Assembly: GCF_001647285.1 (NCBI RefSeq)
Contig: NZ_LRML01000005.1
Span: 124,001-188,000 of the forward strand
Direction of reading: 5' to 3'
Length of the DNA: 64,000 nucleotides
Source: Rufibacter roseus
Lineage (GTDB): Bacteria; Bacteroidota; Bacteroidia; Cytophagales; Hymenobacteraceae
Shown: in pieces, positions 57,252-64,000 of the stretch
How the letters are laid out: each line of letters starts with the position of its first letter
How positions within the stretch are numbered: the first letter of the stretch is position 1
The notes under the pieces: model-generated
Database searches by the model: none
The model's input: only the letters and a program-made list of their open reading frames with translations
What the model was told of the DNA's origin: nothing
Translations under genes and position numbers: made by a program

Positions 57252-57411
57252 CTGCTAAGTACCGCCGTATTCATTGTTATACCCTCCACTAAACCGGAGC
57301 GCCTTACTGGTGGCTTTCTTACAGCTCTGGCATTTCTAGGTAAATTGCTAGCTGAACTAGACTGCTAAAACTCCGTACAAACGGAAGTTCTTCTCACCAG
57401 AATTAGATTGT

Positions 57412-58260
57412 ATGACAACATTATTTACTCAAACTCCTCTTCGTCAATTGCGGCACCTGCTGTTAGTTCCTTGCCTTTGGTTCTCCTTTTTACCAACCAC
57501 AACATTTGCGCAGGTTACTTCCACTGTTCCTGCTGATACCTTACAAGCAACAGAGGCAGTATTAGACACCACGCTAACTTCTACTAAGCCATTAAATCCT
57601 GATCTGCGGAAAGGTGAACTCAGGAAAAGAATTATTGCCCCGGCTATTTTTGTGGGACTTGGTCTGCTGATGATTGACAACCCCGTATACGACCGGCACG
57701 ACTTCCGCTATGACCTGCGCACAAAGCCTTTCCCCAACTTCAAAACCGACATAGATGATTACACTATCTTCTTGCCGGCAGTTGGCTTGACCGCCTTCAA
57801 TATTTTATCGTCGCAAAACAGGCACGACGTTACGCGGCAAATAGGGTTGTTGGCTGCCTCTGGCGCACTGGCTTCAGGTATTTTGTGGCCCCTTAAAAAG
57901 GTAACCGCCGTGCCCCGGCCCAATGAAGAAAACGCTTATTCTTTTCCGTCTGGCCATACCACCTATGCGTTTGTAGTAGCCACTATGGTGAGCCGTGAGT
58001 TCAAAGGAAAAAGCAAATGGATTGGAATTGCCAGCTACACCGCCGCCGGTACTACTGGTATGATGCGCGTTTTGAATGATGCCCACTGGTTTTCAGATGT
58101 GCTAGCCGGTGCCGGAGTAGGCATTTTGTCTACCAACCTGGTGTATTTAGCGCATGACCGCTGGTTCCGTAACAAAGGCTTGAACACTGACACTGCTATT
58201 TACCCCACCATACTGCCTAACGGATCGCCTGGGGTTGGCTTGGTTATTCACCTAAACTAA
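57412..58260 (+). CDS. PAP2-family membrane phosphatase (copy A)
   Basis: 282 residues with an exported N-terminus (LLLVPCLWFSFLPTTTFAQ). The three PAP2 motifs are intact: K162/K163 with RP169-170 (KKVTAVPRP), SFPSGH at 177-182 and R219-x5-H225-x3-D229 (RVLNDAHWFSD). These remove phosphate from lipids such as phosphatidate or undecaprenyl pyrophosphate in the periplasm. Fewer hydrophobic helices than classic integral members; a signal peptide suggests a periplasm-facing enzyme. A second copy follows after 105 bp. Confidence 0.9.
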   Translation: MTTLFTQTPLRQLRHLLLVPCLWFSFLPTTTFAQVTSTVPADTLQATEAVLDTTLTSTKPLNPDLRKGELRKRIIAPAIFVGLGLLMIDNPVYDRHDFRYDLRTKPFPNFKTDIDDYTIFLPAVGLTAFNILSSQNRHDVTRQIGLLAASGALASGILWPLKKVTAVPRPNEENAYSFPSGHTTYAFVVATMVSREFKGKSKWIGIASYTAAGTTGMMRVLNDAHWFSDVLAGAGVGILSTNLVYLAHDRWFRNKGLNTDTAIYPTILPNGSPGVGLVIHLN

Positions 58261-58270
58261 TAATTCTGCT

Positions 58271-58306
58271 GTTTTAGCTTTGTTTTCTGAAAAACAAGCC
58301 TAAAAC
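58271..58306. repeat. 36-nt intergenic palindrome, copy 23
   Basis: GCTGTTTTAG/CTAAAACAGC perfect (58268-58309), and the inner TTTGTTTTCTGAAAAACAAG pairs as well. 10 bp after the first PAP2 gene and before its duplicate. Confidence 0.9.
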
Positions 58307-58365
58307 AGCTATTACCGTTGTGCTCTAATTATGTATACTTGCTGTTTCTCAAGCTAAATATTCAC

Positions 58366-59151
58366 GTGAACATCAAGAAACTATTTGCGGTACACCTGTT
58401 GTGGCTGACGGTGGCTTCCAAGGCTTTTGCCCAAGTTGTTCCTGCCGATACAGTGGCAGTGCCGTTGCCAGACACTCCAACCTCACAGAAATTAGAAGAA
58501 AGCCACTCCACCGGCCGCTTTGTTAAAAGAGCAGTCATTCCGTCGGTTGCACTCATAGGCTTGGGCTTATCTACCATGAAAGACAATGGCTTTTACAGCA
58601 GCTATGACGCCAGTAGAGATGCCCGCCGCGCTTTCCCTAACTTCAACAACAACCTTGATGATTACCTTTTCTTTGTGCCTATTGCAGGTCTGTATGGCTT
58701 CAACCTTTTCTCGTCACAGAACCGCCACGACATAAGGAGACAAACTGGATTGGTATTGGCTTCTGGCTTAGTCACCACTGCCCTAGTATACCCTACCAAA
58801 ATTTTAACGGCACAGGAAAGACCCAATGGGCTGCCCCGGGCTTTTCCCTCGGGCCATACTGCCTATGCCTTTACCATTGCCACCATTGTAGATAAAGAAT
58901 TCAGAGACAAAAGCGTTTGGATAAGCGTGGGCAGTTACACCATTGCCACGGCCACGGGGGTTATGCGTGTGCTCAACAATGAACACTGGATGTCTGATGT
59001 ATTAGCCGGCGCTGGCGTAGGTATTCTCTCCGTGAACACAGTTTACTTTATACATAACCGATTAGCCAAAGACAAAGGGCTCAACACCAGCCTTGTGCCT
59101 ACGGTTTTACCCAACGGCAGTTTGGGCATGGGCATGGTAGTACAATTTTAA
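58366..59151 (+). CDS. PAP2-family membrane phosphatase (copy B)
   Basis: 261 residues from a GTG at 58366, which gives MNIKKLFAVHLLWLTVASKAFAQ, a signal peptide; a TTG at 58318 would precede it. Motifs: K145 with RP152-153, FPSGH at 160-164, R201-x5-H207-x3-D211. Shares long identical phrases with copy A (SSQNRHD, QTGL/QIGLLAAS, FPSGHTxYAF, HWxSDVLAGAGVGI). Likely the result of tandem duplication. Whether the two differ in substrate is unknown. Confidence 0.88.
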   Translation: MNIKKLFAVHLLWLTVASKAFAQVVPADTVAVPLPDTPTSQKLEESHSTGRFVKRAVIPSVALIGLGLSTMKDNGFYSSYDASRDARRAFPNFNNNLDDYLFFVPIAGLYGFNLFSSQNRHDIRRQTGLVLASGLVTTALVYPTKILTAQERPNGLPRAFPSGHTAYAFTIATIVDKEFRDKSVWISVGSYTIATATGVMRVLNNEHWMSDVLAGAGVGILSVNTVYFIHNRLAKDKGLNTSLVPTVLPNGSLGMGMVVQF

Positions 59152-59297
59152 TTGCTGATTGGTAGTTGTTTGTTGCTGTTTTGAATTCCTTTTTATGAGA
59201 GCTGTGGGTAATCATGCTTCTGAAAGATTTTCTCTTCAAAAGAAATCTTACGTATGAACAAATAACAATGAGCAAGGAACAACCAGCAATTAAAAAA

Positions 59298-60803
59298 ATG
59301 AAAATTCTGACTGCCGCCCAAACTCGTGAGGCCGATGCTTACACCATTGCCCATGAACCCATTTCGTCTATTGATTTGATGGAAAGGGCCGCTGGCGCGT
59401 TAGTTCAGTGGATTGAAAAAGAATATGGGCCAGAGCAGCCTTGGTATATTTTCTGCGGACCTGGCAATAACGGCGGAGATGGATTGGCTGTAGCCCGCTT
59501 GCTGTTTCAAAGAGCTTATGATGTTCAGGTGGTACTCGTGACCGAAGGCCAGAACCATTCGCCTGACTTTCAACAGAACCTGAACCGACTTCCTACAGAA
59601 ATACCGGTTACGCGCACCGCTTCTCCAGACGATTTACCTTCACTGCTCTCTTATGCCATGGTGCTGGACGGGCTGTTTGGCTCCGGCTTGTCCAGGCCAT
59701 TGGTTGGTTTACACGCTCAAGCAGTACAGCATATAAATAACAGTGCGGCTACTGTCATCGCCATTGACCTTCCTTCCGGGCTTTTTGCAGACGCCCCAAC
59801 TCCTACAGATAGTGCCGTAGTGGAAGCAGACGTGACTCTTTCCTTCGAAAGACCTAAACTGGCCTTTCTTCTCCCGGAATCAGGTAGTTTTGTGGGGAAG
59901 TGGCACGTGTTGCCCATAGGCCTACACCCTGATTTTCTGAACAAGGCAGATTCTCCTTATTCGTTGCTCACCCCGGAGCGCTTAAAGGAGGTTCTAAAGC
60001 CGAGGCTGAAATTCACGCACAAAGGAACTTACGGCAATGCGTTACTGGTAGGGGGCAGCTACGGAAAAATAGGAGCCATTACCTTGGCAGCGAAGGCTGC
60101 GCTTAGAGCTGGGGTTGGCTTACTGACAGTGCAAACCCCTATGGTGGGCTATTCTATTTTGCAGGTGGCTGTGCCAGAAGCCATGGCACTCTCTGATGCA
60201 CATGAGCAGCACATCACTGCTTTTCCGGAAGAGGTAAACCAATACCAGTGCATAGGAATAGGACCCGGTTTAGGGCAGGCAGCAGATACGGCGCTGGCAC
60301 TAGAAAAATTGTTCCGGCAGGCTTTGCCTCCTTTGGTGTTAGACGCTGATGCCCTTAATTTATTAGCACTTGACCGTCAGTTGCTGCGCAATTTACCTGC
60401 CAACAGCATACTTACTCCCCACCCTAAAGAGTTTGAGCGATTGGCTAGCCCAGCTAAGCATGACTACCATCGTCTGCAACTACTCAAAGACTTCTGTCAG
60501 GAACATGAATGTTACGTTGTGCTGAAAGGGTACCATACCTGTATTGGCACACCCACTGGTGAATGTTACTTCAACACCACCGGGAATCCTGGTATGGCTA
60601 CAGGCGGCACCGGAGATACCCTTACCGGAATTTTGGCAGGCTTGAGAGCACAAGGCTTTTCTCCTTTAGACACTTGCCTGGTGGGTGTGTATTTACATGG
60701 TTTGGCCGGTGATTTGGCAGCGGAGCAAGAAGGAGAGTATGCTTTGATTGCTTCTGATGTTACTCAGTATCTAGGGAAAGCCTTTCAACAATTGCTGCAA
60801 TAG
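59298..60803 (+). CDS. nnr: Bifunctional NAD(P)HX epimerase / ADP-dependent dehydratase
   Basis: About 501 residues from ATG 59298 (MKILTAAQTREADAYTIAHEP); ATGs at 59268 or 59214 would add an extension not typical of the family. N-terminal YjeF_N epimerase ~1-215 (CGPGNNGGDGLAVARLL, LDGLFGSGLSRPL), then the kinase-fold dehydratase with GNALLVGGSYGKIGAITLAAKAAL, ADALNLL, LTPHPKEFERL and GTGDTLTGILAG. It repairs hydrated NADH and NADPH. Housekeeping gene; no partner next to it. Confidence 0.93.
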   Translation: MKILTAAQTREADAYTIAHEPISSIDLMERAAGALVQWIEKEYGPEQPWYIFCGPGNNGGDGLAVARLLFQRAYDVQVVLVTEGQNHSPDFQQNLNRLPTEIPVTRTASPDDLPSLLSYAMVLDGLFGSGLSRPLVGLHAQAVQHINNSAATVIAIDLPSGLFADAPTPTDSAVVEADVTLSFERPKLAFLLPESGSFVGKWHVLPIGLHPDFLNKADSPYSLLTPERLKEVLKPRLKFTHKGTYGNALLVGGSYGKIGAITLAAKAALRAGVGLLTVQTPMVGYSILQVAVPEAMALSDAHEQHITAFPEEVNQYQCIGIGPGLGQAADTALALEKLFRQALPPLVLDADALNLLALDRQLLRNLPANSILTPHPKEFERLASPAKHDYHRLQLLKDFCQEHECYVVLKGYHTCIGTPTGECYFNTTGNPGMATGGTGDTLTGILAGLRAQGFSPLDTCLVGVYLHGLAGDLAAEQEGEYALIASDVTQYLGKAFQQLLQ

Positions 60804-60825
60804 GTTCTGTTGGTGGAAAACCAAT

Positions 60826-60861
60826 GTTTTAGGCCTGTTTTCAGAAAAACAGCCCAGAAAC
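60826..60861. repeat. 36-nt intergenic palindrome, copy 24
   Basis: GTTTTAGGCCTGTTTTC left arm canonical; right arm GAAAC degenerate. Ends 3 bp from the stop codon of the UbiA-like gene, between convergent genes. Confidence 0.7.
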
Positions 60862-60864
60862 AGA

Positions 60865-61713
60865 TCAGCTGAACAGCCAAACCAGCAGCACTTGCACCAG
60901 CATCATTCCGTCAGCAGCAATCAGAAAGAAATATTGAGATCTATTTGCATGGGTTTTCCTGATGAGTGCCGCGGCTGCAACGCCTGACAGCGCCAAACCT
61001 AGTGCCTGCCACCATGTAGCACCAATAGGAGAGGATAACACAAATAGCAGCAGAAGCAATAAAGCCAACTTCTTTGTTCGTTCTACCCCCCATTTTACCG
61101 GAAAAGTTATCGTCCCCGTCAGTTGATCTTTGTTCACGTCTCTGATATCGAAAACAAGGGTAAGGGAAAAAATAAATAGGAAACGGCGCAGAAATAAGAA
61201 CAGATTCTCAGGGCTAAATAAATCATGGGCGGCTTCCATCAGGGGCAGCTGTACAGTTATGGCTGTCCATACATACGCTATCATAAAAACTTTTAAAAGG
61301 GGAACATCCCGTAGGGGAATATACCGGTCCTGCTCAGGGATGAAGGGAACCGAGTATAACCCTGCCACCACCAATAAATGCAGTATGAACCAGAAATTGA
61401 GCTCAAACAGTGCGGTGTAGTATAATGTAATGGCACAAAGGGCACTTGCCATTGCAATTGTTTGTAGCAGCAGCCTGTTTTGCCTCACCCACTGTGTTCG
61501 CTGGCTTACCAGCTCTTCCTGGTTAAACTTGTAAGGCAAGAGACCATCAATGTTGTAAACAAACATTGTCCCGAAAAACACAATGGCTGCCAAACGAAGT
61601 GAGGCCGGTATTCCGCTAAGCAAATAGGTTTCATAGACAAGCCCAGCTGCACACCCCGATATGAACAGGTTGCTGTACAGAATTGTATTTAAAATGTTCT
61701 GGGCAAGCCTCAT
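60865..61713 (-). CDS. UbiA-like prenyltransferase family membrane protein
   Basis: 282 residues, about eight membrane helices. The second Asp-rich motif is present (FDIRDVNKDQLTGTITFPVKWG); the first is only partly preserved (VYNIDGLLPYKFN, lacking the second Asp), so prenyl diphosphate binding may be altered. UbiA enzymes attach prenyl chains to aromatic or haem acceptors in the inner membrane; the acceptor is unknown. Could instead be a divergent member without transferase activity. It follows ppa on the same strand (gap 189 bp). Confidence 0.7.
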   Translation of the reverse strand: MRLAQNILNTILYSNLFISGCAAGLVYETYLLSGIPASLRLAAIVFFGTMFVYNIDGLLPYKFNQEELVSQRTQWVRQNRLLLQTIAMASALCAITLYYTALFELNFWFILHLLVVAGLYSVPFIPEQDRYIPLRDVPLLKVFMIAYVWTAITVQLPLMEAAHDLFSPENLFLFLRRFLFIFSLTLVFDIRDVNKDQLTGTITFPVKWGVERTKKLALLLLLLFVLSSPIGATWWQALGLALSGVAAAALIRKTHANRSQYFFLIAADGMMLVQVLLVWLFS

Positions 61714-61845
61714 CTTATTGGTTTCTCAGATAGAACAGCTGTTCTGGCAAAAATACGCCTATTTTCTCCCGGTAAACAAATTGGTTTCATTGCCCTACCC
61801 CAAACTTTTGAGAGTATAGACTAAATAGGCCTGAAGCCACAAAAG

Positions 61846-61883
61846 AAAAGCGTCGCCTACCTATACGGGCAAGCGACGCTTTT
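61846..61883 (-). terminator. ppa terminator
   Basis: AAAAGCGTCGC pairs with GCGACGCTTTT; T-run on the minus strand, 19 bp beyond the ppa stop. Confidence 0.88.
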
Positions 61884-61902
61884 AAAGGTAATTACTGCTT
61901 TG

Positions 61903-62451
61903 TTATTTACCTTCTCTGAAGGTAGTATTGTACAGCTCAATGCTTTGCTCAATAATTTTATAGGCATCTTCACGACCTAAGAAGTTTTCTACAATTACTT
62001 CTTTGTTTTCAAGCTTCTTGTAATCTTCAAAGAAACGCTGTATCTCAATAAGCGTGTGCGGAGGCAACTCAGAAATATCGTTGATGTGCTTTACAGACAT
62101 GTCATTGGCAGCAACGGCTATGATTTTGTCATCTTCCTCGTTGTTGTCAATCATCTGCATTACCCCAATCACTTTGGCATCAATGAGGCACATGGGGGCC
62201 ACATCAATAGAGCAAAGCACCAGAATGTCTAACGGGTCCTTGTCATCGCAGTAGGTCTGCGGAATAAAACCGTAGTTAGCCGGATAATGTACTGCTGAAA
62301 ATAATACACGGTCAAGCTTAAGCATGCCGCTGTCTTTATCTAACTCATATTTTGCTTTAGAACCCTTAGGGATCTCAATGATACCGGTCACTACCTTTGG
62401 CGCATCTTCGCCGAAGCTCACATCATGCCACGGATTGGCGTTGTTTTTCAT
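61903..62451 (-). CDS. ppa: Inorganic pyrophosphatase (type I)
   Basis: 182 residues, standard bacterial length. Active-site text [20 protein letters not shown] and [20 protein letters not shown] are canonical; the metal-binding Asp cluster is complete (DDKDPLD and the later D in IAVAANDMS). Cytoplasmic hydrolysis of PPi. It lies 52 bp after the PafA-like gene on the same strand. Confidence 0.97.
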   Translation of the reverse strand: MKNNANPWHDVSFGEDAPKVVTGIIEIPKGSKAKYELDKDSGMLKLDRVLFSAVHYPANYGFIPQTYCDDKDPLDILVLCSIDVAPMCLIDAKVIGVMQMIDNNEEDDKIIAVAANDMSVKHINDISELPPHTLIEIQRFFEDYKKLENKEVIVENFLGREDAYKIIEQSIELYNTTFREGK

Positions 62452-62503
62452 GTTGTTCTTTTAAATACGTATTAATCTTTCATCTATCACTTCTGCGGAA
62501 GTG

Positions 62504-64000
62504 TTACTTCCAAATATACTCTGTTAAAGGGCGACCCATGTTGCCATTGGGTTCTTGAATACGCAAAAACGCCGCTAAGCTAGGAGCAATATCTATAATT
62601 TCTGTTCTTACGTGAGATTCTCCTACCGGGATTTGCCAGCCGTACCACAAAAGTGGAATGTGGGTATCATAGGCCCAAGGGCTGCCGTGGGTAGTCCCTT
62701 TTACCGGAGCATTGCTGTACTTGGCATACCAGCCTGGCTCCAGCGCTACCAGCACGTCTCCTGAGCGATACGGCATATAGCCATTCTCCATTAACATGCC
62801 CAACCCACGTGACCAATGAGATTTCATGAGGGCATCAGCAGTCATGGTTCTTAATACACCAGGGAAGCGGTGCATGAACCGTGCTGTTTCCTCCTGCATT
62901 TCTACTAGACTTACCTTTTTACTTTCAATTAGCTGATGGTTTAGGTAAACCTGCTGGTTTGTAAAGGCGCTTACCCAATCTGCCGTACCAAACCTCTGGT
63001 TTAGGTGCTTTTTAAGGGAATCTGCCATGAGGCTATTCAGGGTATTACCAGCTGGAATGCGCAGCTGCTTCATGTGCTCCGGATTATGCGCAGCGCCATG
63101 ATCGGCTGTTAAAAATACTAACACATTCTGCTTACCAATGTAGCCGTCCAGAAAAGTCAATAAATTAGCTATGTCTTGATCTAAGCGCAGGTAATTATCT
63201 TGTACTTCAATGGCATTTGGTCCGTACTGGTGGCCTATGTAATCTGGTGTTGAAAAGCTGAGCGCCAGAAAATCTGTGGCAGCCCCCTTCCCCATGTTCT
63301 CTGCCTGTATAGCAGCTATGGCAAAATCTTTGGTAAAGGTGTTTCCGGCTGGTATAGAGCGCAGCAGATCAAATGTAGTACCTCTCAACGCTGGTATGTT
63401 GTGCGGGAAAACTGGTTTTGCCTCTCCTCTGAAGGTACCCTCAAAAGATTGATCATCGGGTCCGCTTTCAGAATACTGCTCAATAGGCAGTAAAGTAGTC
63501 CATGGTTGGCTCAAGTACTGATCTGCTAGTTTCCGGTTGTTAAAAGCCTGTACCCAGGCTGGCAACTCTTGCATGTAATAGGTACTGGTGATCATGGCGC
63601 CATTGCTACCATCATACCAATAGGCACCGTTGGCGGCATGTCCGGCCGGTAATATTGAGCCTCTATCTTTTAAGCTTACCCCAATAACTTTACTCTGCAG
63701 GTTGCTGGCAATGCGCAGTTCATCTGTGATGGTACTGGCAATCATGTTTACCGGCGACATTTGCCCAGCATTAGACCCACTACCTACCGTTTTTACACTT
63801 TTGTCTTCGGCACAATAGATATTTTGCCCGGTGATACGGTTATACCAATCGTTTCCTACTATTCCGTGTATGGCTGGCGTAGTACCTGTATAAATGGAGG
63901 CATGGCCTGGCCCCGTGTATGTAGGTATGTAATTGTAATGATTGTTTCGGAAGTTGAAGCCTTCCCCCACTAACCTTTTAAAGCCTTTGTCAGAGAATTT
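62504..64000 (-). CDS. PafA-like alkaline phosphatase superfamily protein (N-terminus outside window)
   Basis: The frame runs unbroken to the window edge, so the N-terminus and probably a signal peptide lie beyond it; about 498 residues are visible. The nucleophile segment YIPTYTGPGHASIYTGTTP (Thr) is followed by HGIVGNDWYN, then TPDYIGHQYGPN, LTADHGAAHNPEH and a late TTHGSPWAYDTHIPLLWYG, giving the Asp/His ligands of the alkaline phosphatase superfamily. Close relatives in Bacteroidota hydrolyse phosphate monoesters in the periplasm. The first Asp ligand would lie upstream and cannot be checked. Confidence 0.9.
   Translation of the reverse strand, partial: KFSDKGFKRLVGEGFNFRNNHYNYIPTYTGPGHASIYTGTTPAIHGIVGNDWYNRITGQNIYCAEDKSVKTVGSGSNAGQMSPVNMIASTITDELRIASNLQSKVIGVSLKDRGSILPAGHAANGAYWYDGSNGAMITSTYYMQELPAWVQAFNNRKLADQYLSQPWTTLLPIEQYSESGPDDQSFEGTFRGEAKPVFPHNIPALRGTTFDLLRSIPAGNTFTKDFAIAAIQAENMGKGAATDFLALSFSTPDYIGHQYGPNAIEVQDNYLRLDQDIANLLTFLDGYIGKQNVLVFLTADHGAAHNPEHMKQLRIPAGNTLNSLMADSLKKHLNQRFGTADWVSAFTNQQVYLNHQLIESKKVSLVEMQEETARFMHRFPGVLRTMTADALMKSHWSRGLGMLMENGYMPYRSGDVLVALEPGWYAKYSNAPVKGTTHGSPWAYDTHIPLLWYGWQIPVGESHVRTEIIDIAPSLAAFLRIQEPNGNMGRPLTEYIWK

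Noticed and set aside
1-64000. tRNA, rRNA, tmRNA, prophage or insertion sequence genes
   Set aside because: No CCA-ended cloverleaf, rRNA core motif, integrase, transposase or phage structural frame was recognised on either strand.

Overview
The window looks like a chromosomal segment of a Bacteroidota bacterium, most likely order Cytophagales and family Hymenobacteraceae (Rufibacter/Pontibacter/Hymenobacter-like). The evidence is a type IX secretion operon (PorP/SprF protein plus a giant adhesin with a gliding-motility C-terminal domain), a bacillithiol-system YtxJ protein, DUF4136, DUF4407 and PafA-like families typical of the phylum, promoters of the TAnnTTTG type, and A-rich rather than Shine-Dalgarno leaders at most starts. 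I see no rRNA, tRNA, CRISPR array, prophage, plasmid genes or intact insertion sequence. The genus is an inference.

Layout. 1-10.8 kb: end of a BamA-like barrel gene, a metallo-beta-lactamase-fold hydrolase, PRC-barrel and small membrane proteins, a zinc-binding HNH-like protein, a SIMPL protein, RNase D, manganese catalase and small lipoproteins. 10.8-16.9 kb: a lysine/alanine-dehydrogenase-like oxidoreductase divergent from gcvP, a DUF4136 lipoprotein, and a gene-free stretch full of degenerate repeats. 17-26 kb: a three-gene type IX operon (2008-aa adhesin, PorP/SprF, OmpA/PD40 lipoprotein). 26.4-32 kb: lipA, a barrel protein, OsmC, an operon of two Lys-rich exported proteins with ytxJ, and a fused alpha/beta 2-oxoacid dehydrogenase E1. 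32-38.4 kb: M16 peptidase, a TonB-domain protein, ispF, M28 peptidase, lutB. 38.5-44.8 kb: amino-acid genes (SerC-like aminotransferase, SerB-SerA fusion, AsnRS-like asparagine synthetase divergent from asnC) with a glycosyltransferase inserted. 44.9-64 kb: GDPD lipoprotein, DUF4407, tandem lipoprotein paralogues, cation/proton antiporter, sdaAA, Crp-type regulator, DinB, YD-repeat lipoprotein, thioredoxin/NHL protein, pseudopilin-like protein, twin PAP2 phosphatases, nnr, UbiA-like protein, ppa and a 5'-truncated PafA-like phosphatase.

How genes relate. gcvP, lipA and the E1 gene all serve lipoate-dependent complexes. serC-like, serB-serA, asparagine synthetase/asnC, gcvP and sdaAA make or break down serine, glycine and asparagine. 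The adhesin, PorP/SprF and OmpA genes form one surface-export unit.

The most unusual thing is in the spaces between genes. I count 24 copies of one palindromic element with a core running from GTTTT to AAAAC. In 23 of the 24 the core is exactly 36 nt (the other is 35). The two arms vary together (A-T, C-G, G-C, T-A at the same pair), so base pairing is conserved rather than sequence. Most copies sit just 3' of a gene, one spans the ispF stop codon, two share bases with a preceding terminator, and three lie between divergent genes where termination would make no sense. This family is the best candidate here for something undescribed.
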